A stretch of 64,000 nt of DNA from Owenia fusiformis. Its lineage: Eukaryota; Annelida; Polychaeta; Sabellida; Oweniidae. The translations under genes and the position numbers were made by a program. Below are positions 33,130-43,863 of the stretch, in pieces. Each line of letters opens with the position of its first letter. Positions within the stretch are counted from its first letter, which is position 1. Location of the stretch: the NCBI GenBank assembly GCA_903813345.2, contig CAIIXF020000003.1:1828109-1892108 (forward strand), in the 5' to 3' direction. The notes under the pieces were generated by a model. It searched no databases and was not told the DNA's origin. It was given only the letters and a program-made list of their open reading frames with translations.

Positions 33130-35339
33130 TAGTTTCCATAGTCCAACAACATTAGACCTAGCCTGGGCCTCGTTTCTTATCTGACATGTCTTATGGCCCC
33201 GGCTAGGTCTAACTTCCATGATGATTTTGCCCTTGATGCGATCATTTATCGTTCAGCAGGTTTCGACATGCGGAACTAATTAAACCGTAATAAGATGGTA
33301 TCGTTACAGAAATAATGTGATCAACGCATGCATACATACCTTATGAATAAATACAAATCATCACATACCCCCCTGTAACCTCATCGATGTATAATTATGA
33401 AAATGTTGGGAGAAGGCTTTTTCTTAGTTTAGAAAACTCTGTTCTGGTTCCGGTAACATCGAAATGGCAAATCCTTTCAGGAATAAACCGCCGTTAGCAA
33501 CACTGAACAAAACAAGTTCATAAAACGAAACGAACCCCGGTTATCCTATATATAAGTACAAAATATTGTAATACTGTAGGAGGCTTGCGATAAACATGAT
33601 TAAGTTTCCTACTTTTTTTCCTGTTTTATTTTCAGAATTATGGTAAATTTCTGGCTAAAATGCTAAAGCTTTCAACATCTTTGGACAGACGCAAGCATGT
33701 GATACTGAATAATTAGATATTTTTCATAACATGTTTAAATATATATTGTGCCAAAGTTTTCTCTCCCAGAAAGTCAGTGATTTCCCATTGTAATAACTCA
33801 GATGCGAGTAGCAGTTTCACCACCAGGTGGCTCATTCAGGTCACATAGCATGACATAGTTATGCAAATTAAAATAATGTAAAAGAAAATATTATCTGTCC
33901 AATACAAGAAAACATATTTCACTTTTTGTGACTTTATATGTTGAATCTCCCCGTAGTAGCATTTACATTTTCCAAAACAAAAAATTTTCAAAATTGATCA
34001 ACAATATTTGAAGCAATATTTCTTGATGTACTTTTACATGTACATTTCAAATACTAGATAGTATGACATCATTTTGACTGAATGTTTAATGACGATCAAG
34101 TAAGGTTTTTTAACATTAGAGTAATGAGATCGAAAAAAGCTGAAAAGTGTTGATTTGAAAAAAATCAGATTTGGAGGTATCGAGATAAATCAGGTGTGAA
34201 GTATAGGTTAAAAGTACATTTACTTGCTCCAATATCGTGATAAAACACATGTGTTTAACTTTTCTCTCATTGAGTAAATGAAATATCATTGTAGAAAAAT
34301 ATGTTTTATAAAATAGCATAAACAAAACTTCTGTTTAATTTTATTAAGAACATCATACATTTAAGAGCTAGGAATAAAACAACCATGCTTATACATCAGT
34401 GTTCTCCCCAAAAAAAATTTTCAACTGGGTGCAAGATTTCAAGTCTAAAAAAATCAGCACTCGCTACGCTCACAATATCTCAGTGTAGGTGCTTACTTCA
34501 CTCATTCTTTAAATCAGAATTTGAAGTACAGATGCCAACTGGGTGCCAACTGGGGGGCCTTTGGTTTCAAGTAGGGGGAGCCCCCGGTTAAAGTGACATG
34601 GGGAGATCACTGTACATGTAATTTTATCACAATACATCACCACATTGAAGTTATTAAAATGTAACAATTACAAAGCATGTATGCTGAGTAAAATACATGA
34701 TCCCAGTTATAAACAATTGAGTGTATTCCTAGGTATGTTTTTGCAAGCAGAAAACCATGAACAATTACCATAATTTAATATTTAGGCACAATTATTCAAC
34801 ACAATCACAATCTAGCACAATCAATGACATCTATATTTCTTTGAGCTGAAATTACCAGTAATCAAATGCATCAATAATGTTGCTTTTTAAAGTTTTTATA
34901 AATAACAATAGAGTAAACTTGGGTGAATACACGCGCCGTTTGAATAAAGCAAAGATTCGTGTCATACTGGATGGTTATAATAAATATCAATATTGAAGAA
35001 CAATTTCGTTTCGCTGACCAAGTTTACTTTGGCGACGCACAGACAGACATTGCCGGTTGAAATATTTGTCTCATAAATTGGTAAGAATAAGACTCATTTT
35101 ACGATTAAAGATGAACATTTAACACAATAATATTATGTGAAATCGCCTGATGAAATGTGGTTTCATATTATTGTTAAGTATCAGTGTCATATTAGCGAGG
35201 AAAAGTGGTTTCGATAGATCCACAACTTGCATCAAAGGAAAGAATAGCATGGAGGTTAAACTCAATAATGGCCCCAAGAAAATTCCTAATAATAAAGAAC
35301 GCTGTTATTGAGTTTAACAACGTTGAACTATAGTTTCCA
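33130..35339. mobile_element. 2.2-kb TAG...CTA element with 9-bp TSD
   Basis: Element 33139-35330 sits in the retrotransposon between a perfect 9-bp repeat TAGTTTCCA (33130-33138, 35331-35339). The ends are TAGTCCAACAACATTAGACC and the complement of a right end reading GTTTAACAACGTTGAACTA. The left 100 bp is clearly related to the 280-bp element at 3231 (CTGGGCCTCGTTTCTTATCT, CTAGGTCTAACTTCC) and shows the same end-hairpin layout; the right end folds through GGTTAAACTCAATAA and TTATTGAGTTTAAC. No long frame lies inside, so it seems non-autonomous despite its size. It carries a nested 216-bp hAT-like MITE. Confidence 0.85.
34397..34612. mobile_element. 216-bp hAT-like MITE nested in the 2.2-kb element
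   Basis: It starts CAGTGTTCTCCCC and ends GGGGAGATCACTG. TACAT flanks both sides but a full 8-bp duplication is not visible. CAGTGTTCTCCCC is a common terminus of invertebrate hAT MITEs. Confidence 0.75.
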
Positions 35340-35642
35340 AAGCTTTTCACTGGGCTAGGTCAGCTTGAGGGCAAGTTCAGTATAAAACTTCGCGAAGACG
35401 CAAATCCCTCCGCTGTTGTCACGTCGCATGCCGTAAAATTGCCACAGTACAAGAAACTGAAACTGAAAAGTGGAGCTTAAGAAAATGGAGGAATTAGGTG
35501 TCATATCTAAAACTGACAAACCCACTGAATGGTGTCTTCCTAAAGTTCCGATAGATAAAGCCGATAGATAAAGCCGATGGTCAGATTAGAGTGTGCGTAG
35601 ATTTCACCGCATTAAATGAAAACGTAATGGTTGAGAACTATA

Positions 35643-37017
35643 ATATGCTATGATCTCCCCAGCATCTTCTTTCGTGGTGCAGCGCCCACTTCAACTTAAA
35701 ACTGCGCCTAGCATGCGCCTACCTCAAAGTTTGCGCCTACCTCAAAGTTTGCGCCACCCTCAAACTGTTTTTGCCCCTACTTCACTCAATACTCACCAAA
35801 ATCTTGAAAGAACGCCAGAAAAATCATAATGTTTACAAACTTTTGACAGCCAACTCCTTGATATAAACCACGCGAAACAAGTATAGTAAACCAGCTGCGC
35901 AAAACCCTGGGAGTGCTTTTAGCATGCTAATCAAGCTAAGGCATTATTAAAACATTTGCGCAAAAAATATATCTCACTGTTTCGTCCGCAGACACACAGA
36001 CGGAAAAGGCATGTACTAATACTGATTCAGCGCGAATATTAAAAATTAAAAATATCATATTCCACAATTATGCCGAAACAAGACATTCGGCGGTTCGAAG
36101 ACGTCAATTGTAAGTAGTCCCGTATATCGTACAGTCTGCAAATATATATAAAATGTTTATTTGAGTAAAGCTAGAATATAAATTATTAAATTTGTATTTC
36201 TAATGCCTTGTCAATCATCCACACAAGTACCAGCCCATTTTCGCCAAATATAGATTAAGGGTCACGTGACAATAATATTATTAATGCGACGTAGTAAACA
36301 TAGTATTTATTTTGCTAAATTATTCGACTCAAAATGTCAGAACTAGCCTACTATTTCTTGTGATCACACTTGGATAGGGGTAGGGATGGGAGACTGGGAG
36401 ATCACCATATTCAATATATCCATGCACTGTGTTAATTTTAGAATACTGACATATGGCATTTAATTTGTATTTCTTCGAATTGCAGTGATAAATCCAATGA
36501 ACTATCAATGAAGATTGAAGTGAATTACTCTATCAGATTTAGTTAATTAAAACTGACTAATACCTACATAAGAAATAGGTTGAAGGTTAGCAGCATCGAC
36601 AAAGTATTGAATATAATCATCAATGGGCCAAAGGAGGAAGAGTTTGACTTTAACAGTGCATGGGGACGTTGGTTTGAGCAAAAACCAAGGAGATGTGCTG
36701 ACACAAGAGGCAGACAGGCTTCATTATAACTTGATAAATTTGATATTATGTTGTAAACATGTGCAGCTTTACCATCACATCACAGTACACATAAGAATAA
36801 TCTGTGTTGTTGTATAAAATGTGAGAGAGAATGTGAGTGAGCAGCTATTTTGGCATATATAGAGATAATCGATTATGTCGGGTTGATCGTGTGTCTGGGA
36901 GCGAAGCGAGCGGCGAATATTTTCATGATTTTTATAACTGCGAAGCGAGTGGCAAATATTTGCCAGAAAAAAATGCACCCACCTGAGAAAAAATCCTGGG
37001 GAGATCACTGATATGCT
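35643..37017. mobile_element. 1.36-kb hAT-like element in the RT gene
   Basis: The ends read (A)TGATCTCCCCAG and CTGGGGAGATCACTG, flanked by ATATGCT on both sides (35643-35649, 37011-37017). It interrupts the reverse-transcriptase reading frame. It contains a CGAAGCGAG(C/T)GGC(G/A)AATATTT direct repeat near 36902 and 36942. No transposase frame was recognised. Confidence 0.78.
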
Positions 37018-37588
37018 TCCTACAGTAGAACAGTCTCTCGGACAGTTATCGGGGGCTAAGGTATTCTCTAAAATCAATTGCAACAGTGGCTTTTATCAAA
37101 TAACACTTGATGAAGAATCGAGGATACTCACTACATTTATGACCCCGTTTGGTAGATTCTGTTTTAACAGGCTCCCATTCGGAATAAACTCTGCTCCTGA
37201 ATATTTTCAAAAGAGAATGTGTCAAATTGTAGAGTGTCTCCCAGGGGTCGTATGTCAAATGGACGACATTTTGATACACGGAAAGTCAAAAGCTGAACAT
37301 GATTCAAGACTAAATGAAGTGTTATCCGTCTATAGTTAGTGCTGTATCAGATATGAGCGCACCCACAGATATTCATGGGGTACGACATTTCTTGGTATGG
37401 TACATCATCTGGGGAAATTCAGTTCACGTCTCGCCGAGCGTACTAAGCCATTACGGGATTTGACCTCTGTCGATAATGATTCTGAATGGGAGGAAAAACA
37501 GCAAAATGCTTTTGATCAAATCAAGAAAGAACTTTGCTCAAATATAGTGCTGAAGCAACCAGAATTTCTACAACTCTCACCTTTGCAC

Positions 37589-40326
37589 AATGAGTACAAA
37601 GTCAGCACTATCAATGGTATGATATACTCTGCCTTTCTTAGTAAGAGCTAAAAGTTCATAGGCTTTTGGCAATTTTTCTATAAAATTACAGACACCCTAC
37701 TTTTCACACTAAGAATTCGACGTTTCTACACAAGTGTTTCCCTATTATTTTTAGTGACGGAGGTCCATAAGACACCAAGGTGTTATTAAAAATGAAAGTC
37801 CATACCTCAAATTACGTTGAGATCGTAGAAATCAGTTCAAATGTGCTCATTCTTCAACAAATGTTTCACAACCGCGTCTTCTCGCTAAATCTCATTTAAA
37901 TCTCTATCCAAATCTCCTCTTCTCAGAGATGCATCCTGGGTAATACAGCATGGAGAATATGGGTCAGAATATGCACAATCCACAAGTTGACCTTTGCAGA
38001 AACCTTATTGCCAATGGGCATCGCGTGTGTATACTCGGACAGGCAGGCACTGCTTAAACAACTCTTCTGAGGGAGCTCTTAGTGTCTGCCAAAAATGTTG
38101 GCAAAGAGGTAAAACACCGAAAAATAAATTTGGCGCCAAATATTTTGGTTGTCTATGGGCGATATTATCAAAGTCAGCACTATCAATGGTATACTCTACC
38201 TTTATAGATAAATACAGAAGTTCAAAAGCTGTTCGCCATTTTTGTTTCACAACTGCGTCGCTACATCTCGTTCAGTGTAAAATCCTATCCTAAAGCCCAA
38301 ATCCCGGAAATCCCGATTCACTCTTTACACCAACAATCAATCAGATGGTATTATTACACCAAAAGTAGTGCGAAAAAGTTTTGATGACATTTAAAGACAC
38401 TGTTCCTCTTTCACGTGCATTATCTCATGGAAATGGGCATACCAGTGTTGCCAGTGCAAAGATCTTTGTTCCATGGTAAAGGAAAGCTATCAAACATTGT
38501 CTGAAGAGCAGATCTAGCTCCGTAATTTTACTTTTAACATGGCGACCTTGACAACATATAGCCATTTGGGCAATAATAGGTGATTCTAAAGTGAAAATGA
38601 GTGCTTTTTTCGTAGTTTTACTTTGACCAAGGCTTGCAAAAAATTTAAGTGATAAACCTTATTTTGAAAATTAGTGCCATTATGGCGGGTCTGGGTGTTT
38701 TTTGCTTTCATTTTTTACCTATTTCCACGGTTGCCATGGTAACTCATACCAGCCAACCTACCGTATTTTTACGGGAATCAACCAAAAAATATTTGTTTTT
38801 CCGTTAAAAAATCAAAATACCATAAAAAAATTACCGTTTTTTCCTGTAAAAACGATCGTAAAAAATCTGCTGTAACTTTACCAAAATCTACCGTAAAATA
38901 TTTTATTATAATTCGATTTTTTCTATATGAACGGCCGTAAAATATACCGTAAATATTTGAAAATCTACCATATTTCTGCTGGAAATAACAGTATTCTTGT
39001 TCAAACTACCGTAAGATCTCCTATAATTATTATGAAATTCTGAAAAATTGAATTCTTCTCATATTGCCCTTGTAATATTCCATCACCAGCCCAAAAAATA
39101 GGTGCCGGCAGGTCTTTGACGGTGGTTATTGCGTACTTAGTAAGTAACTAAGTAAGCTGGCGTGTAATCAGTCAACACACTGGGGAATATCGTGATGCAA
39201 AAACAGTGTTCAACTACCACAGGAGGAGTTATCATGATTAATTTGTAAATTGCTACATTGTAGCAATGGTATGAGTATGATGTCACAATACACTGGGGCC
39301 TAACTGGCGTAAAGGGGGAGAAAGGGCCCGTTTTTAGAGACTCAGCCTTCACCTACTTCCCCAAATATGGCTAGATTTTGTAGAAAACGTGTTAAAAGTT
39401 TGAAATGCAGCTGTTTTGAACCTGAAATAACTTAATTGTTTGAAAAAATGCTGAATGAGCAAAAATTATGATAGTAAAATTTTCCCATTTTTGGATATTA
39501 AGGTGTTATTACGGTAAATACCACTTCCGGGTAGGACGTGTTTTCATTACTTTAAAAACGAAGCCATGCCAACTTCAATGGTGTCACTGTGTATAGTAGG
39601 TTTAAGTATATGCATTGTGGCCATTTGAGGTATGTATGTAAAGCTGAGGCCAAGTACTTTCTAAATGTGCCATTTTTAGAATAAAATCGCAAGAATATAG
39701 TCCCGTAAACTGGAACTACTTTATTCGTTAATTTTCATCGGTGAAGCAGGGATTTTACCTAAAAATGAGTCCCTATGTTGGCGTAGTGATATTTAAAAAT
39801 CGAGACGCAAACCCTATGTTAATATAGTGTAAAGATGAAGGTTATGGATATAGTCATTGTATGGGCCAGTTCGTTCGAAAATGGCGATATGTAGCCTAGA
39901 ACTTGAATTTTGTGATTTTTTCAATATTTTTCAATGATTTACCGTAGTGACACCTCCATTTTTAAAACTCCCACTGTTTACAACAACAACCAATCAGATA
40001 GGTTGAAATTTTTACATCGGGCTGTGCATGCGCCATTGGAGGAAGTGGATGGTTCGAGTGTAAATTTGGCCCAACTTTTGCAAGTTTTACCAGGAAATCA
40101 CCTTTCATTTGGTATGTTAGTAACGTTTTTTATCGTATTGGGTATGTAAGAATCATATACATGTCGAATTATTAGCATAAATGTCACAGTTTGAACGATA
40201 AATGGAAATATAACACTTCCGGAAAATATTGTCACAAAATGCCTTGTGGACTTTCCTCTATTTATTAGAGATCTATTCACTATATTTTTAGAATATACCA
40301 TTGATAGTGCTGACTGTGAATGAGTA
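37589..40326. mobile_element. 2.72-kb element with 8-bp TSD
   Basis: Element 37597-40318 begins CAAAGTCAGCACTATCAATG and ends with the complement of CACAGTCAGCACTATCAATG. AATGAGTA lies on both sides (37589-37596, 40319-40326), the 8-bp duplication expected of hAT-type elements. A second copy of the left terminus starts at 38169, so it is compound or has a nested relative. No transposase frame was recognised. Confidence 0.8.
38757..39025. repeat. Cluster of TTTTACGGTA/TACCGTAAAA motifs
   Basis: At least ten degenerate copies in both orientations (for example TACCGTATTTTTACGG) within 270 bp, inside the 2.72-kb element. Confidence 0.7.
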
Positions 40327-40404
40327 TAACTAATGTACCTTGAAAAGAATCTGAAGAAGAATGAGTATAACTAATGTACCTTGAAAAGAATCTGAAGAAG
40401 AATG
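40319..40404 (+). repeat. 41-bp perfect tandem duplication
   Basis: AATGAGTATAACTAATGTAC followed by CTTGAAAAGAATCTGAAGAAG occurs twice head to tail and a third copy begins (AATG). It starts exactly at the right target duplication of the 2.72-kb element. Confidence 0.88.
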
Positions 40405-41216
40405 TTTTGATAAAACGTATAGCCCTAGAAAACAAGAAAATTCAGTGAAAAAAATCAAAAAAAATTCAGAATTTCTTTTCACTAAATTTTCTCACCAGTA
40501 TTTTCTAGGCACATAAGTGCAAAACTTGAACATGTAGATAATGCAGGCAAAGAGTGATTCCTGTTTGAAAACAATCTAAGTGGTCGTAGGATTCGATTTA
40601 CTGAACACAGCTGGCTCAAAAGCCAGCTGAAGCACCGTTAGAATATACCGTCCTGTGAAGCGGTTTTCTCCAACTTCCAGCAGGCGCGCTGGAATAAGAA
40701 ACGGTATTTAAGAAGATAATTGAATGTAACTTGCCCTTTTCATCACGCGTGGTGACAATAAGTCCTACTTCTTGTGTAATTGCAGTTAAAATGGAGAAAT
40801 TCCAAATCTGGCGCGCACCATTTTTTAACTTTTTACGCATGCGTGCACATGCGCATTGTATTTTTATGCGCATGGGTATTACCGCTGAGAGATCACGTGA
40901 CTATATCATATTTAGCTAGCGCGAGTTATTTTGTAGCAAATTTTTACTTTCGAAAGTCACGAGATCTCGCGTGACCTAAAATGGCTGGAATCTAAATTCA
41001 AAAGTTCTGTTGTCTACAAGAACATTGATTTACTACAACAACAGACTGTTGAAGGAACAAAATAAGGTAACAACAAATAAATTATGTATTGATTCAAATA
41101 TATAGCGTATTATAAACGCAACTCAGTACAGCGTTTAGTCAAAATGGGCTCGATTTATTCTTTTCAAGTTCACATACATCCAACTTCCCAGAGCTGACTT
41201 CTGTCAGCTCGGTAGA
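40405..41216. other. Non-coding stretch with small hairpins
   Basis: A loose inverted repeat (CCCTAGAAAACAAG / TATTTTCTAGGC) lies at about 40422-40515 and AGCTGGCTCAAAAGCCAGCT at 40609-40628. No gene is seen. Confidence 0.4.
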
Positions 41217-41711
41217 GTAAGACAGGCCTGTCAACTGTCCCGCAATTTGCGTATTTATCACGCATTTGCTGAATAATTTGAAGTCACGCCAGTTTTTTTT
41301 GCATGACAGATAATGTCACGCAAAATACGCATTTTACCTGGTAATTGTCAAGCAAAAATATTTCTGTAGAAATTTTTTCGAAATATGTTTACGATACGGT
41401 AAAAATACGAACGCCGGAAAAAACCGAACGCAATTTGTTCGGATTTGTCACGCGAATTCCGTATGTGTCACGCATGTTCATTGGAAATTTTTCGTCCCCC
41501 CCCCCCCCCCCGTTGACGATATCGCGAGCGAAGCGAACGCGAAAAATTTGAGGAAAAGTTTGGCAAAGGTGCTCAAACTTTGGCCAAAGGTGTTTAAAAG
41601 TTGGCCAAAGGTGTTCAAAATTTGGACAAAAGTGTTCAGATTTGGACTTAGGTGTCCAACATTTTGAAGTCACTCATATTAGGTGGTCCCAAGTTGACAG
41701 CCCTGGTAAGA
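41217..41711. mobile_element. 483-bp hAT-like MITE
   Basis: Element 41223-41705 starts CAGGCCTGTCAACTGTCCC and ends with the complement of CAGGGCTGTCAACTTGGGAC, flanked by GTAAGA on both sides. It contains a C14 run near 41497 and four tandem AAAGGTGTTCAAA-like units (41555-41660). Confidence 0.75.
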
Positions 41712-42174
41712 TTCGATAACATTTTATCTTATGGAGAAAGCCCGCCATCTGCCATGATGATGATAAAACTAGGTCACCAATTATTAAAACCCTTATGCAA
41801 GAAGCAACAGCTCTGTATTCGATAATTGAATTCCTACGTTTTGTTGTGAAACGAATATACTTACATATCATCGACTATCTATGATGATCCCGCGTCTTTA
41901 CAACAGTGAAATGGTGCATTAAAGTTCACTTCGGTGTCGCACGCTTTCAAACTCCAAAAGTACTGCGGGAATGCGCCTCAGAACGAATTTGATTGGTTTA
42001 AAAAATCGGTAAACCTCGTGAAAATCCGGAAATCTTTTTCAGCGGTCTTTACGAATCGTCGACTCATGACAGTCACATCGGGATCTTGGTACTCACAGAC
42101 AGACCAAACTCGTCTGGCCAAGTTATCTACTCCCCAGTCTACTCCCTCATTCTGAAATGTCGTCAGACGGGTTG

Positions 42175-42494
42175 ACTGGCGGATCTGGGGGGGTGGGGGG
42201 GGGCATTAGCCTAAAGGCCTTCAGGCCCCAAATTAAGCCATTTTGTTCTTAAGCCTAGGCTAAGCTAAGGCTACTGGGCCTTTTAAGTCCTTATTCCTTA
42301 ATTTAAGTCCAAATTCTGTTGTAGAAACTGGGCCTCTAAATTTGGGCCCACTGTTGGGTTTCAGGGGCCCAAAATTTTCCCCGCGCAAACCATGGACGTA
42401 TATCAACGATATACGTCCATGCGCAAACGCAGAAGTTTTTTCTCTGGCCTGAAATTTGCCCCCCCCCCCTTGTTGGTTCCCAGATCCGCCCCTG
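42175..42494. mobile_element. ~320-bp GGCGGATCTGGG MITE
   Basis: GGCGGATCTGGG at the left pairs with CCCAGATCCGCC at the right, and G- and C-runs lie next to both termini. Such ends occur on invertebrate hAT MITEs. It holds a perfect short hairpin described separately. Confidence 0.65.
42383..42428. repeat. 30-bp perfect palindrome between 8-bp direct repeats
   Basis: CATGGACGTATATC (42391-42404), a 3-nt loop and GATATACGTCCATG (42408-42421) form a perfect 14-bp stem. GCGCAAAC stands on both sides (42383-42390 and 42421-42428, sharing the last G of the stem). Confidence 0.8.
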
Positions 42495-42646
42495 GGTTTG
42501 GTTATGCACGGACGTGAAGTCTTTTAAAAAGCCCATGGGTTATGTCATGGACTTCTTGTCATTTTGAAGTCCATGGTTATGTCAGACTCAATCCACTGGC
42601 GGATCGGCGATGGCATGCCCCCCCCCCTTGGCCTTAAGCCCGTTGG

Positions 42647-43863
42647 CCTTGGGTGTCCATTAGTTCAGTGGCAGAGCCAGAGGGTCAAAGCTTCTATAAG
42701 GGAAAGGGAGTTCCACACTCAGGCTTATTTTTAAGATCCACCATGTTTCAAGAGGAATATCACCACCCTATGCAGACAGAGCCTGTGGGAAATATTGGGT
42801 GCGGAGCAAATGAGCGGAGGGTGCGGAGCTAACGGTTATTTTTGAATTTAAATTTGGGATATTTCTGAAACTAAGCCGTTTTGGGACTTCAAATATACCA
42901 AGATATGTGTATTTGACACCAAATATCAATACAATTGTGAAAATAGTAGCGCAATTCATTCTATAGCGACGCAGTGTGTCTGAAACCTTTCCCAGACCTA
43001 TATATTTTAAAATTATCCTTTTAATACTGAGTCCCCAGCATTCATAAAAAATGGTGTTCAAGGTGCACTATCTATACAAATTATTTTTGCATCTTGGAAG
43101 CCAGGCAGTATCTGTGTGATTTTATAAAAATTCAGAAATGTTCTTCAGATATGAGCCCCTCTAAATATTGGGTGCGGAGCAGCTCCATAAACGTAGCTCC
43201 GCACCCAATATTTAGAGGGGCTCATATCTGAAGAACATTTCTGAATTTTTATAAAATCACACAGATACTGCCTGGCTTCCAAGATGCAAAAATAATTTGC
43301 ATGGGTAGTGTATCTTGAACACCATTTTTTATGAATGCTGGGGACGCAGTATTAAAAGGATAGTCTCAAAATACATAGGTCTGGGAAATGTTTAAGGCAT
43401 ACTGCGTCGCTATAAAATGAATTGCACTACTATTTTCACAATTTTATTGATATTTGGTGTCAAATACACATATCTTGGTATATTTGAAGTCCCAAAACGG
43501 CTTAGTTTCAGAAATATCCCAATTTTAAATTCAAAAATGACCGTTAGCTCCGCACCCTCCGCTCATTTGCGCCGCACCCAATATTTCCCACAGGCTCTGT
43601 CTGCATAGGGTGATCACCAGAAATAATGTTCATCCAGGGGGTTTCTTTCGGTAGATAAAGATATATGTTAGTCTTGATGATCATGAAATATCCAAACTTA
43701 AATATATTTTGACACTGGTCGATGATTGAGAATGGCTCTCCTGCACTTATTGTTGCACCTTTAATTTGCTGGATCCGCCACCTGGCCACTGATGCTTGGC
43801 CTTTTTGGGCCTTTTGGGCCACTAATTATCAAAACATTTGTAGTCATACCACATACATTATCA
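42647..43863. repeat. Duplicated block, partner of 50339-50741
   Basis: Apart from the 849-bp insertion, the block matches 50339-50741 closely from TTGGCCTTGGGTG to CACTCACTGTAACTA. It includes a CCACTGGCGGATC-type hAT terminus at about 42593 and its partner GGATCCGCCACCTGG at 43771. Confidence 0.85.
42759..43617. mobile_element. 849-bp foldback element, near-perfect palindrome, 5-bp TSD
   Basis: Element 42764-43612 begins CACCCTATGCAGACAGAGCC and ends with its exact complement. The two arms of about 415 bp pair almost throughout and meet at a short centre near 43188-43194 (GCTCC ATAAACGTA GCTCC). ATCAC flanks both sides (42759-42763, 43613-43617). The paralogous block at 50.4 kb reads AATATCACCAGAAATAATG without the insertion. 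GGGTGCGGAGC occurs several times in each arm. Open frames inside the arms are shadows of the palindrome. Confidence 0.92.

Larger units (their letters stand above)
32757..37660 (+). mobile_element. Ty3/gypsy LTR-retrotransposon remnant, interrupted
   Basis: A gag-like start at 32757 (PEKMNFSKAKCWPQWKKRFK) is followed after a deletion by the C-terminal part of the retropepsin region (about 32925-33130, with LSKPLLGRPAIKA). After an insertion, 35341-35650 carries the linker and start of reverse transcriptase (TGLGQLEGKFSIKLRED; VCVDFTALN), with frameshifts and a small duplication near 35560. After a second insertion, 37011-37340 carries the RT core (LPFGINSAPEYFQKRM, and MDDILIHG with the catalytic DD), and 37397-37570 the connection towards RNase H. 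The protease active site, RNase H, integrase and both LTRs are missing. Two DNA transposons with target duplications separate the three blocks; without them the frame runs on. Confidence 0.78.

Noticed and set aside
42768-43608. Two matching frames on opposite strands at 42768-43061 and 43417-43608
   Set aside because: They are the same arm sequence read from both sides of the palindrome.
43544-43822. Minus-strand frame conserved at 43544-43822 and 50362-50655
   Set aside because: The conservation is explained by the DNA block duplication; the frame runs through a hAT-like terminus and the foldback end.
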